Origin: Ailanthus altissimus
Lineage: Eukaryota; Streptophyta; Magnoliopsida; Sapindales; Simaroubaceae
Direction: 5' to 3'
DNA length: 64,000 nucleotides
Assembly: GCA_946807835.1 (NCBI GenBank)
Contig: OX327705.1
Span: 16,150,501-16,214,500 of the forward strand
Shown: piece after piece, positions 46,565 to 57,240 of the stretch
Numbering within the stretch: position 1 is the first letter of the stretch
How the letters are laid out: every line of letters starts with the position of its first letter
Position numbers and translations under genes: made by a program
Notes under the pieces: generated by a model
What the model saw: only the letters and a program-made list of their open reading frames with translations
Told to the model about the DNA's origin: nothing
Database searches by the model: none

Positions 46565-47765
46565 TATTAGGGTCAGTGCTTACGTGCCATCCCTGAATGT
46601 ACATAGACTTGTGTATTTATACAAGTATACATTCCCATTAAATCACTAATACCTATTTATATGATACTATGCAATGTAACATTACAGATATTGTATGAGC
46701 TAAAGAATTTCAGATCAGACCTGAAGGAGTTTAGATAAGGGCCCATAGTTGGCCACACTAAGAGATATAAATGCTAAATATTAGCATAACTAAGTGTTAG
46801 CTGGTTATAATACTCAGCGAAGATCCAAGAGTTGGAGTCTTGTCTGTAATGGGACATAGACCTAGGAATATACTAGTAACTACATAGTTGCAAGAGTTGC
46901 AATCGGGTGCCAAAAAATGTCAGTTACGCAAGTATGTTCTCAAATAATTATCCATGATCTATTTCTGCCAATGCGGGTCTATCGATGGATACTTTTAATA
47001 TAGATCAGCATATGTCATGCCTATAGGGTATAGATGGTCATTCCTAGCCGACTGTAAGCTTGGAGCTTATTTTGACATATGGGTATCTAGTTAGGACTGG
47101 ATGTAGGACAGACTCACGAGGACCTCCGATAAAAATACTATGTAAGCCGTCAACGGAGGGTCCTCTCAAGTTTAGTAATATACGTGGTCCTTTGACCTAA
47201 GTGTCACAGTGGGCTTGTAAGTGATCCACCATACTTTGGTTTCACGCATATCACAGATCTTTTATGGTGTGACCGTTGGGTGTAGCTGGGTATGGTTCGA
47301 TGTTTATAGAGTCTGGTGTGTATAGATATGGGATCTATCAGCTCGCATGGAAGTTTGATATCTAGATGCTTCGAGATTGTATCTCAGAAAGTCTTGTAGC
47401 CACAAGCATTAATCCTGAGAAAGAGTTTCTGCCAGGGTGGAACAATATGGCAAAGAAGTTTGCACATATTGTTTAGTGAGATACAAGTTCAGCGATAAGA
47501 CTTGGATGAGCATATGGGGATTTGATGGTGATAATCTATATCCCTAGTACATCCAGGATATCATGATGGAAGGACTATACGTATGCGTTATAATCGCAGA
47601 TTGTATGGTTCAATGCGTTGATTTCTATATCTATGACGTGTACGTAGGGCAATGTTCACAGACTCATAGAATAGTTCCATATGAAAAATTGAGCGTGGAC
47701 CTGGGGAGTCTTGCGATATGGAGTGTACTCGTTGTGCACTGGGACAGCGTGCCAGATTAAATTGT
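46565..47765. mobile_element. Truncated copia LTR, same family as 13796-17831
   Basis: Starts 'tattagggtcagtgcttacgtgccatccc', matching TGTTGGGATTTGTGCTTACG with end mutations, and follows the other copy through 'gtgatccaccatrctttggttycac' (near 47222) and 'gtgtactcgttgtgcactggg' (47724). The match ends near 47760. It adjoins a minus-strand copia RT fragment, so both may be remains of one minus-strand copia element with internal deletions. A 65-codon open stretch at 47563 is not supported. Confidence 0.75.
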
Positions 47766-47789
47766 TTAATATAAAAATATCCAGAGTCA

Positions 47790-48140
47790 ATAACATTCTA
47801 ATCGACTTTAGCATCAATATTGGTCCAAAGGTTTCCTCTTAGTTGATCCCAGATCACTGAGAATTACCTTTCTAGAACTAATATAGAGTTTAAAATGTCT
47901 CTACCTTTCATCTGGCTCTCACTACCTCTTTGTAAACCTTTTACAACCAATTAGAACAATTCTTATGGGTAGTTTAACTAAGTCCCAGACTTGATTCTGA
48001 TGCATATAGTCAATTTTTATTTTTATGGCTTTTTGCCGCTTTCCGAATCGATGTCTAACATCGTCTCCCTACAGGTCAAATGATTATTTTCTTCTACCAA
48101 GAAAACTCTAAGTTCACATTCAGGCATCAAACATACCTAA
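47790..48140 (-). pseudogene. Ty1/copia reverse transcriptase fragment
   Basis: On the minus strand the start reads 'CLMPECELRVFLVEENNH', then a 'DIDSE' block, 'IKMKIDYMHQNQVWDLVKLP', 'IGCK' and later 'EETFGPILMLKSIRMLL'. These are in the order of the copia RT N-terminus. Several stops and a missing palm domain show that it is a fragment. It replaces Athila-R pol. Confidence 0.82.
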
Positions 48141-48280
48141 AAGGTGACTCAAATGAATTTATTAAACACATTTCTAAAGGATCGGTAAAACTCCTTTTTT
48201 GAATATGATCCTCCACAATTGTTTCAATTATGTCGGCTTCTTTACTTTCATCCTCCCTCTTATATGGTTGCTTAGACATA
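48140..48280 (-). pseudogene. Downstream part of Athila-R protease region
   Basis: On the minus strand 'MSKQPYKREDESKEADIIE' and 'DPLEMCLINSFE' follow directly from the protease at 59310 ('LNVFNM') once Athila-F is removed. The same place in Athila-F reads 'NIFNIGKQPLEEDE'. It joins the copia fragment at about 48140. Confidence 0.75.
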
Positions 48281-49838
48281 TGATGAACACATGAAAATGC
48301 ATATTTGTTAAGAGATTCAGTCACCATTTAATGTCACTAATTTTAGCATTTTCTTGTATCTTTAGCTTGAAATAAAGTATTCTCCTTAAATTGTGATTAA
48401 TGAATATTATTTGCACAAGTTTAGGTAAAATGGACATAATTCTCAATGTAGAAATCAAAATGAAGAAGTTCTTGAACATAGAGTAATATGACTCAATCTT
48501 ACAAAAACTTGAATAATAGTTGAAAGCCAAATCCAACATATTATGGGCTAAACATTGAGATACAATAGAATCGGGCTACAATTTTCGTTCAGCTTGACCC
48601 AACTCATGTATTTGAACTGTATATCACAAAATACGTACTCAATTGGTATAATTATTGAAGCTGTGAAATACGAACTTAATTATCAATAACTCTTATATTG
48701 ATGGTAAAGTCCAAATCAGTCGTTATCATGGACCAAATTGCATTGCAAATGGGTAAAAGGGTTGTTAGTTGAAATCTGATGTATCTTTGGAATTTTGCAC
48801 ATATTGCATTGGATACTCATCCAATTTGCATGAACCTGGTGCCTATGAAAAGAAGAGACAAAATGATACAACTTTCATGTTGTCCTCAGAGGCTACATCA
48901 GTCATTTACATTATAAAAAATGCGCTGTAAGTGGGTGAACGAGTTATTGGCCTAAATTATTGAAGATTGATGTCACATTTCCATTCATTTCCTATATAAG
49001 AACACTCTTAGGGAATTTTTAACATTAGATAATTCTCTCTTATTTTTTTCTCATTAACATGTATTGTAATTTAGGCTAAAGTTCTTGGTAAGGCTAAGAG
49101 ATAAACGTTTATGTGTAATAAATCTACTTCTATGCTTTGATTCGTTGTCAAGAGCTATAAATGTTTGTAAGTTTGATTATGCTTAAACTTTTATCTATTT
49201 TATTTTTTATAATCCACAGGTTATAATTCTCATGTTTCATATATTTTCAATCATACTTTCTTTATGTGATTCTTGTTGAATTATAATTGTTATTGGTTAC
49301 ATTGTTTTATATGTTAATCTTTTACTACAATATTGTCAATTGATATATTGTCGATCTTGGATAACATGTAAAGGCAATAAATGTTTGATATTCAAGTTGA
49401 TCTTTTACTGCAATATTGTCAAAATGATATGTTGTCGATCTTAGATAACTTGTATAAATAAACATGATTTGTGTTAATATTTGCAAAAGAGTTTAGTCAT
49501 ATCAAATGTATATGTTATCAAATGTGCTATATTTTACATATCTTTCGATTGATTGTTTAGATGTAAAACTGTCAATTGAGATATAAACATTGAATTAAAG
49601 AGTAGAGTAGATTTATAAAGCATGATTGTGATTCTCGAAACCTTATTTAAATCATCATAAGATATTTTTCTCAATTCATAGACAATTCTATCTCATCCAC
49701 TTAAACCAATTAATTAATTTTTTCCTTTGCTACTGCTTTAATATTTCACTTCACCAACCTATTTTGCCAAAAGCTTTCTCGTGAGATCGACACCTCAATC
49801 TATACTGCGATAGCCGCATTACATTTTGAGCGTAAACA
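48281..49838 (+). repeat. 5' LTR of Athila-F
   Basis: 1558 bp, TGATGAACAC to GCGTAAACA, matching the solo LTR at 14386-15943. A possible core promoter is 'cctatataagaacac' near 48991-49005. Minus-strand open stretches inside it are not supported. Confidence 0.95.
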
Positions 49839-49842
49839 AAAT

Positions 49843-49861
49843 TTGGCATCGTTGTCGGGGA
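49843..49861 (+). promoter_or_regulatory. Primer-binding site of Athila-F
   Basis: TTTGGCATCGTTGTCGGGG resembles the Athila consensus TTGGCGCCGTTGCCGGGG and lies 4 bp after the LTR. Confidence 0.85.
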
Positions 49862-49864
49862 GGT

Positions 49865-50725
49865 ACACTAAGTGAAAGTCGGTTGCGTTTATCAATACTA
49901 AAGTGGTAACTTTGTACATTGTTTTTTCTTTGTAAAATCTTGATTTTATTTTCTTTGTTGTAATGCATTTTATTGTTCATGGTTGGTTCTACCACTTAAT
50001 TTATTTTATTTTCTTAGTTAATTTGTTATATTTTATATTATTTTAATGACTGATTTTACCGTCTAACTTAGTTCATTTTCTTTTATTTATTTATTGTGCT
50101 GTGCACTTTATTTTTTTTTATTTATTTATCGAACTTTATATTCTTTTATTTATTTATTATACTTTATTTCTTTAGTTAATTTGTTGTATTTTTATTTTAA
50201 TAACTGGTTTTACCGCCTAACTTAGTTTATTTATTTTGCTTTAGTTTATTTATTGTACTTTATTTATTTATTGCACTTTTTTATTGTACTTTATTTTTAT
50301 TTTATTTTATTTTATTATTGTACTTTATTTTCTTTAGTTAATATGTTGTATTTTTATTTTATTTTAATGGTCAGTTCTACTACCTAACGTTTTATTTATT
50401 CATTTACTTATTGTACCTTTTTTTATTGTACTTTTTTTATTTTTTTATTTTTATTTATTTACTGTACTTTATATTTTATTTTTCTTTATTTATTGCACTT
50501 TCTTTTCTCTTATTTACTTATTATACTTTTTTTAAATTTATTTACTGTACTTTTGTTTTCTTATCGTACTTTACAGTTTATTATCTTTTGTTCATTTATT
50601 GTATTTATATTTCATGGTTGGTCTTACCACCTAACTCATTTCTATTTCTTGTTGTGTTTTATTTCACTTCTTAATTTTTCTTGAGCATTTCTTTCATAAA
50701 AACAAAAGAGCAAAAAAAAATTATT
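49865..50725 (+). repeat. T-rich leader with dispersed repeats in Athila-F
   Basis: About 850 bp before gag, strongly T-rich on the plus strand, built of 'tttatttattgtactttattt'-like units. A 'ggttggtctta ccacctaac'-like motif recurs at about 49980, 50050, 50205, 50368 and 50617. The open stretches it yields (for example 50411-50674) are all Phe/Leu/Tyr and are artefacts of composition. Confidence 0.75.
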
Positions 50726-50727
50726 AG

Positions 50728-52086
50728 GATGTATACATCGACTTAGAGACAAGCGAGAAAGATTTGTGAGAGAAGTAAAACTAGAACCATCACCACAATT
50801 TATAAGGGAAGAGAATTCACCATCTAATTCATCTTGTAATTCCAACACAATGAGCCAACATGAAGATAACTTCGTTAGGACTCTAAAAGATTACTTGCAT
50901 CCTACTCGCACAGCCACACCATCATGCATTATATTTCCACATAACACACCACATTTAGATTTTAAACCTAGAATGATACAACTTCTACCCACTTTTCATG
51001 GTCTAGATAGTGAAAATCCTTATGTACATGTTAGGAAATTTGAAGAGGTAATTGCCACATTCCATAGCCAACCCCGAAGCTATAGATATTGTTAGGCTTA
51101 AATTTTTCCCTTTTTCTTTGAAAGACAAAGCAAAGAGTTGGCTATACTCTTTGAGGCCGAGGTCTATAGGAACTTGGGCAGAAATGACCCAAGTATTTTT
51201 TAATAAATACTTCTCACGACACAAAACTAATGGCCTGAAAAGAAAAATTTCTTCCTTTTCTCAAAAAGACAGTGAAACCTTACATTAAGCATGGGAAAGG
51301 TTTAAAGAGTTGCTAAATCTGTGCCCTCACCATGGGTATGAAAATTGGCGCTTGGTTAGCTATTTTTATAAGGGACTCATAATTAGAGAATGCTAATTTG
51401 TTGAGATGATGTGTAATGGGGAGCTTCTTCACAAAGATCCTGAGGAAGCCATAGAATTCCTTAATAACTTAGTCAAAAAAGCCCATACATGGACTGGACC
51501 TAGCATTACTGAAAGCATAAATAGGTCACGGCCCAGTGAAGTTTTCCATCTTAGGAAATAGGATAACCTTAAAGCCCAATTATAAGTCTTAACTAGGGAG
51601 TTAGAGGCCTTAAAAACTAAATATAGAAGGGTCACCCACACGGTTGCTAAGGTTGAGTCATACGATGTCTGTTTTCTCTGTAGAGGCGCGGAATACTTAG
51701 CTCAGGATTGCCCCACTTATAATGAGATGAGAGGGATATATGAGGAACAATGTAATACCCTAGGGATATACAAGAAGCCTTATTCACCGTACTCTGAAAC
51801 CTATAATCCTAGCTGGAGAAACCACCCAAACTTTAGTTGGAAATCTGACCAACAAGCCAACAGTCATTGGAAACAAGAACAACAAGCACCCAAGTTTTAT
51901 ATTGCACCTCAATATAATGCACGACCAGCTAGGATTCCTTTAGAGGATACATTACAAGCATTTATGGAGGCACCAAGTAAGACTAATCAAAAATTTGAAA
52001 TAATTCTTGCGCAGGTGATAGATGAAAACAAAAAACTCAAGAGTCAAATCACAAAGCTGACTAGTACCTTAACTGTACAAGAATGA
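50728..52086 (+). pseudogene. gag of Athila-F, relic
   Basis: The capsid-like core starts in 50766-51095 ('RTLKDYLHPTRTATPSC', 'FKPRMIQLLPTFHGLDSE') and continues after a frameshift near 51085 with 'RLKFFPFSLKDKAKSW' and 'WAEMTQVFFNKYF', the Athila gag signature. A knuckle near 51670-51712 reads CFLCRGAEYLAQDC, where the His of CX2CX4HX4C is Tyr. A Pro/Asn/Gln-rich tail and a final Lys-rich helix end at 52084-52086. Stops at 51286, 51374 and elsewhere. Confidence 0.82.
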
Positions 52087-52239
52087 GGTACGTTTCCATC
52101 TCAACCTCAATCCAATCCGAAAGGACAATTCATGGCATAAGCTTCTACTTCTGATGCTCAAAATTTCAAAGAAGTCAATGCCATTATTACTCGAAGTGGT
52201 AAGATTGTAAGTGAGCCTACTTCTGAAATTAACACATCT

Positions 52240-53262
52240 ATGAGTAGTAAAGACGCCCCTCTTGAAAAAGAGTCCATAGTAGAAAAAGAGCCCAAAAATA
52301 CGTTTTCAATCCCAGTGCCTTTTCCTCAAGCTCTTCGATCGGTTGGGAAAAATTCAGAAATTCAAGGTGAGATTTTGGAACATTTGAAACAAGTTAAGAT
52401 TAATCTTCCCTTGTTGCATTTGATTAAGCAGGTTCCAACTTATGCCAAATTCATCAAGGATCTATGCAATATCAAAAGAAAACACCACACAAAGAAAACT
52501 GCATTTTTGGCAGAATAGGTAAATGCAGTGATTGAACAAAAAATACCACCCAAGTATAAAGACCCAAGATGTCCCACAATCTCCTGCCAAATTAGGACAC
52601 ATGAATTTGGTCAAGCTTTGTTGGACTTAGGAGCAAATGTAAATTTAATGCCTTATTCTATTTACTTGCAATTAGGACTTGGTGAGATTAAACCTACATC
52701 TGTAGTCTTACAATTAGCTGACCGATCAATCAAGAAACCATGGGGAATAGTAAAAGATGTTTTGTTGCAAATTGATAAATTTTACTACCCTGTTGATTTT
52801 CTTGTTTTAGATACTCATTCTGTTGTTAACATGGAGTCAAAAATCCCTCTTATTTTGGGGAGACCTTTTCTTGTCACTGCTAACGCTCTTATTAATTGCA
52901 GAAATGGTCTAATAAAATTATCTTTTGAGAATATGACTCTTGAGGTGAACATTTTTAATATTGGTAAACAACCACTAGAAGAAGACGAATGCTATCATTC
53001 ATATATGATAGACACACTTGTAGCGGAGAAAGCTTATAAAAATCATGGCTCTGATTCTTTGAAAAACCTTCTCAATTTTGATTTTGAAGAATTGTATTAT
53101 CCTGATGTAACAACAAATGTGTTTAGTATTTTTGACTCACAGGATAAAGGGACTCGATTTTGGCAGCCACGCTTTGAAGAGTTGCCACAAGAGAATGAGA
53201 GATCAAAACTATTAAACCTCGAGACACCACAAGTTGAGCTTTTTTCACGTACAAAGCTTTGA
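52240..53262 (+). pseudogene. Protease of Athila-F, nearly intact
   Basis: Two in-phase stretches split by one stop (TAG at 52516-52518). The first (52240-52518) is the gag-protease linker, with 'LEHLKQVKINLPLLHLI' and 'YAKFIKDLC'. The second holds the aspartic protease: catalytic DLGA at about 52624-52635 (Athila elements commonly have Leu here), 'VNLMPYSIY', 'IPLILGRPFL' near 52840 and 'NALINCRNGLIKLSFENM'. It ends at 53260-53262. This is the best preserved domain of Athila-F. Confidence 0.85.
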
Positions 53263-53399
53263 AACACGCATTCTTGGGACCAGGTGATACCTTTCCTATC
53301 ATCGTTTCTTCTGAACTTAGTGCTAAACAAGAGAACAAATTGATAAAATTATTAAAATAACACAAGTCTGCACTAGGTTGGACCATAGCTAATATTAAA

Positions 53400-54240
53400 G
53401 ATATTTCTCCATTGATACATTCCCATAGAATTCATTTAAAGGAAGGTGGCCAACCTCGTAAGGATCCACAAAGAAGACTTAACCCAACAATGAAAGAAGT
53501 AGTGAAGAAAGAGGTCTTGAAACTATTAGATACGGGTATAATCTACCCAATTTCTAATAGTCAATGGGTAAGTCCAACTCAAGTAGTGCCTAAGAAATAT
53601 GAGGTTACTATTGTGAAAAATGAGAATGGGATACCTATTCCAACTAAGGTGGTAAATGGTTAGCGAATGTGCATTGATTATAGAAAATTAAACACAACCA
53701 CTAAGAAAGACTATTTTTCATTGTCTTTTATCGACCAAATTTTAGAAATGTAGCTGGATATCTTTTTTATTGCTTTCTTGATGGGTATTCAGGATATTAC
53801 CAGATTGAGATAGGTATAGAAGACCAAGAAAAAATCACTTTTACATGCCCTTTTGGTACTTATGCTTTTCGTAGAATACCATTTGAATTATGTAATGCAC
53901 TAGCTACTTTTTAGCATTATATATTGAGTATTTTTTCTAATATGGTTGAAAAATGCATGGAAGTTTTATGGATGATTTGACTGTTTTTGGTAATTTTTTT
54001 GATTTATGTCTACTTAACTTGAAAGCTATTTTGAGTAGGTGTGAAGAAAATGAACTTGTGCTAAATTGGGAGAAATGTCATTTCATGGTATCTTCAAGAA
54101 TCATTTTGGGGAACATTGTATCTGAAAGAGGGATAGAGGTTAACAAGGCTAAAATTGAATTAATCTCTAAATTACCTACACCCAAAATGGTAAACGATGT
54201 CTAATCTTTTCTTGGACACACTGTCTTTTACATAAGGTTT
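53400..54240 (+). pseudogene. Reverse transcriptase of Athila-F, relic
   Basis: Fingers at 53412-53663 ('LKEGGQPRKDPQRRLNPTM', 'ISNSQWVSPTQVVPKK'), a stop at 53661, then 'CIDYRKLNTTTKKDYFSL'. The palm 'FTCPFGTYAFRRIPFELCNA' is at about 53840-53900. The polymerase box FMDD is near 53964-53975, with both Asp kept, after a one-base frameshift. The thumb is at 54040-54200 ('LNWEKCHFMVSS'). Stops at 53751, 53817 and 53911. Confidence 0.85.
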
Positions 54241-54830
54241 ATACAAAAAATTTCTATCATATCTAGATCATTGTGTAACCTTTTTCTAAAAAATGCAGAA
54301 TTTACATGGACACAAGAGTGTGAGGAGGCATTCCGAACACTTGTTGCCAAACTCACCACCGCTCCTATCATGCAATCACCAGATTAGAACCTCCCATTTG
54401 AAATTATATGTGATGCAAGTAATTATGTTATAGGAGCAGTTCTTGGGCAACGTAGGGGAGGAAACCCTTTGTTGTTTATTATGCTAATAGGACTTTGAAT
54501 GATGCTCAGATGAATTACACTACTACTGAAAAAGAACTACTAGCTGTTGTTTTTACCTTTGACAAATTCCATTCTTATTTGATTGGTTCACCTATTGTTG
54601 TTTTTACTGACCACGCAACCCTTAAGTACCTTCTTTCTAAGAAAGATGCTAAAGCCCGTTTAATAAGGTGGATTCTTCTTTTACAAGAATTTGATCTAAC
54701 CATCAAAGACAAGAAAGGTATTGAAAATATTGTTGCTAATCATCTATCCTACCTTGAGTTCACTGACTCTACTGATCTACCACGCATTCGAGATAATTTT
54801 ATTGATGAACATCTTTTTGCTATAAGCTAA
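54241..54830 (+). pseudogene. RNase H of Athila-F, relic
   Basis: 'PFEIICDASNYVIGAVLGQ' at 54397 carries the first catalytic Asp. '[19 protein letters not shown]' has the Glu block, '[19 protein letters not shown]' the third Asp, and '[20 protein letters not shown]' the C-terminal end. The last 111 codons (54495-54830) are open; a frameshift occurs near 54460-54490. Confidence 0.85.
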
Positions 54831-54889
54831 ATACCTTGGTATGCACATACCGTAAATTATTTAGTTTGTGGTGAACTTCCATCTAACTG

Positions 54890-56133
54890 AAGTGCACAAT
54901 ATAAGCGTAAGTTCCTGGTTGAAGTACGTAATTTTTATTGGGACGATCCATATATTTTCAAATACTATCCTGACCAAATTAGGAGACGTTGCATTCCTAA
55001 AAGTGAAGTTTCTAGTGTCTTAAATTTTTGCCATAATGCTACTTGTAGTGGTCATTTTCTATGAAGAAGACAATTGTAAAAATTTTACAGTGTAGTCTTT
55101 ACTGGCCCACTTTGTTCAAAGACACTAATAATTTTTTTCGTCCCTGTGAAAGATGTCAAAAGTTTGGTGCTTTATCTCAAAGACATATGATGCCTCTTAA
55201 CCCTATTCTTGATATTGAGATATTTGATTGTTGGGGTATCAATTTTATGGGTTCGTTTCCCTGATCTTTTATCTACCTTTACATTCTTTTAGCTGTTGAC
55301 TATGTATTAAAATGGGTGGAGGCTGTAACTTGTCGTACTAATGATAATACAACTGTGGTAAAATTCTTAAAAGAAAATGTGTTATCTAGGTACGGTATGC
55401 CACGTGTCATCATTAGTGACTAAGAAACACATTTTTGTAATCGTTCTTTTGAAGCTTTGATGCGCAAGTATGGTATTCTCACAAAGTTTCCACTGTATAT
55501 CATCCACAGACAAATGGACAAGCCGAGTTAGCAAATAGAGAGGTTAAACAGATTTTGAAAAAAACGGTTAACCCGAATCGTAAAGATTGGTCTCTATGCC
55601 TTTCTAATGCATTATGAGTATATCGCACTACATACAAAACCATCTTAGGAATGTCTCAATACCGGCTTGTTTATGGAAAAGCTTGCTATTTACCTGTTGA
55701 GCTAGAGCATAAAGCTTTTTGGGCTGTTAAAGCCCTTAACTTTGATTTGAATGCTGTAGATCTTCAGAGAAAGTTACAATTGTCAGAAATAAAAGAGTTA
55801 TGAAATGACGCATATGACAACTCCAGAATTTACAAAACTAAAATGAAAGCAACTCATGACAAATAGATCTCAAGGAAACACTTTAAGCCAAATCAACGAG
55901 TCTATCTTTATGATTCTCGATTGCATTTACACCCTGAAAAGTTGAGATCTCGATGGACTGGTCCATTTATGGTAAGGCACGTTTTTCGTAATGGTGTTGT
56001 CAAAATTGAGGACCCCACTGATGGGCGAACTTTCAAAGTGAATGGACAGCGGCTGAAAAGATATATGAAAAAGGTAGACCACTCTATGTACCTAGACGAG
56101 ATCCCTCTTGTAGATCCTGTCTATCATGCTTGA
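54890..56133 (+). pseudogene. Integrase of Athila-F, relic
   Basis: The zinc-binding domain has His residues near 55030-55045 ('CHNATCSGHF') and the CX2C of 'CERCQKFG' at 55147. The core starts with 'DCWGINFMGSF' (55228; first catalytic Asp as in the D,D,E core), then 'SRYGMPRVIISD' near 55387 for the second Asp. The C-terminal 'RSRWTGPFMVRHVFRNGVVKI' and 'VNGQRLKRY' at 55945-56070 are typical of Athila. The stop is at 56131-56133. Several stops lie between 55260 and 55870. Confidence 0.85.
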
Positions 56134-56378
56134 TCAGGTTTTATCTATTTGTACTATATTTCATATTTTATCTATATTTTATCTTTTGACTTTTTATTTT
56201 TTCTTTTATTTCTTTCACATTTTATTTTACTTTATTTACTTCTTTTTTTTTCTTCAGTGTGATTTTAATTCCCGGTTAAATGGCGGATACGGTACTCCGT
56301 GACTATTAAAGTTGGTTTCTCAGTTCCTTAAAAACTATCCCTCAAAATGTGCATTCATCTCTTTTCTTTCTTTCAAAA
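56134..56378 (+). other. Spacer between pol and ORF X in Athila-F
   Basis: A 245-bp non-coding spacer. It has a pyrimidine-rich run (56180-56257) ending 'ttttttttcttcag', a good splice-acceptor shape, 120 bp before the ORF X ATG. Env-like ORFs of retroelements are often expressed from spliced RNA, so a spliced subgenomic message is possible. This is inference. Confidence 0.4.
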
Positions 56379-56925
56379 TGGATCGCATTCTTGTCAACCT
56401 TAAAAAACATTTTCCCTCATTGCCTCAAAATGCTCTACTTAAGATTTACAAAGTATAGTGTGAAAGACTAAGGCTATTGATGTTGTGTAATATCCCTGTG
56501 GATCTTCGTTGGTTAATTGAAGCCAAGGTTCGATTATCTAGTGAGTCTGCAAATGATTTTGTTTCTCATATGCCTAATCTTAGAAGAAGCTCTTATGCCA
56601 AAAGGTGACGAGCAAAGAGGTTACAAGTCTGTCATAAATATGTTTGATGAAATTGTAACCGAAGTTGTCGTTCTTTAGGATTTACATCTAGAAATCGAGA
56701 AGACAAAATTCAGTTCATTAAGGATGGACTGAGTAAGAAGTCTTTGGATGATATCCTATTGACTCTTGAGACGCATCCCTGTGGACTCATGCAACGTGAA
56801 CTTCTCAATTTATGTAACAAATTAAAAAATGAACATCAACGGTATAGTCTCGAGAATCTGACTCAAAAAGACCATGTTTGCGAATTTATTAAAAAATTGG
56901 ATAAGAAGCCTATCCTCAACCCATA
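56379..56925 (+). pseudogene. ORF X of Athila-F (uncharacterised)
   Basis: Begins at ATG 56379 ('MDRILVNLKKHFPSLPQN'), continues with 'VDLRWLIEAKVRLSSES' and 'MPNLRRSSYAKR', and after stops and a frame change reads 'FIKDGLSKKSLDDILLTLE', 'RYSLENLTQKDHVCEFIKK' and 'KPILNP', ending at 56924-56926. Total length about 180 codons. No signal peptide or transmembrane segment is seen, so it does not look like a classical envelope protein. The Athila-R copy preserves the same ends and spacing, which suggests that the protein was under selection in the element. Function unknown. Confidence 0.65.
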
Positions 56926-57197
56926 GAGGGTGTTTAAGCCGTTACTGGACGTAAAACCAGAGGAAGATGTGAGCCACAATCACAACTACTTGTAAATACA
57001 TATGTTTTAAATTCAAAATTTTATTTTATTTTGTTTTATTTTATGAATAATATGGTTACTCATGTAGATATCTTAAATTTAAATCTTTTTGTTCAATAAT
57101 GCATGTGGCTCATTATGTTTAAATTTTTGTATTTTATTTTTAACTCCCTTCTAACAAACTGTCTGGTTACCACAATCATTGTTATCATTTGGTACTC

Positions 57198-57205
57198 TAT
57201 AAATA
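57198..57205 (+). promoter_or_regulatory. TATA box upstream of LOG in Athila-F
   Basis: TATAAATA in 'ctctataaatacag', 36 bp before the first in-frame ATG of the LOG remains (57252). Athila-R has an equivalent TATA at the corresponding place. Confidence 0.5.
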
Positions 57206-57240
57206 CAGCACCTCATTTTCTTTATTTTCATATATTGAGA

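Noticed and set aside
46565..47765. The 65-codon open stretch at 47563 as a gene
   Set aside because: It lies inside a copia LTR remnant and has no counterpart in the copy at 13796-17831.
50411..50684. Phe/Leu/Tyr-rich open stretches that look like membrane proteins
   Set aside because: They are translations of a T-rich leader; two frames overlap with the same composition.
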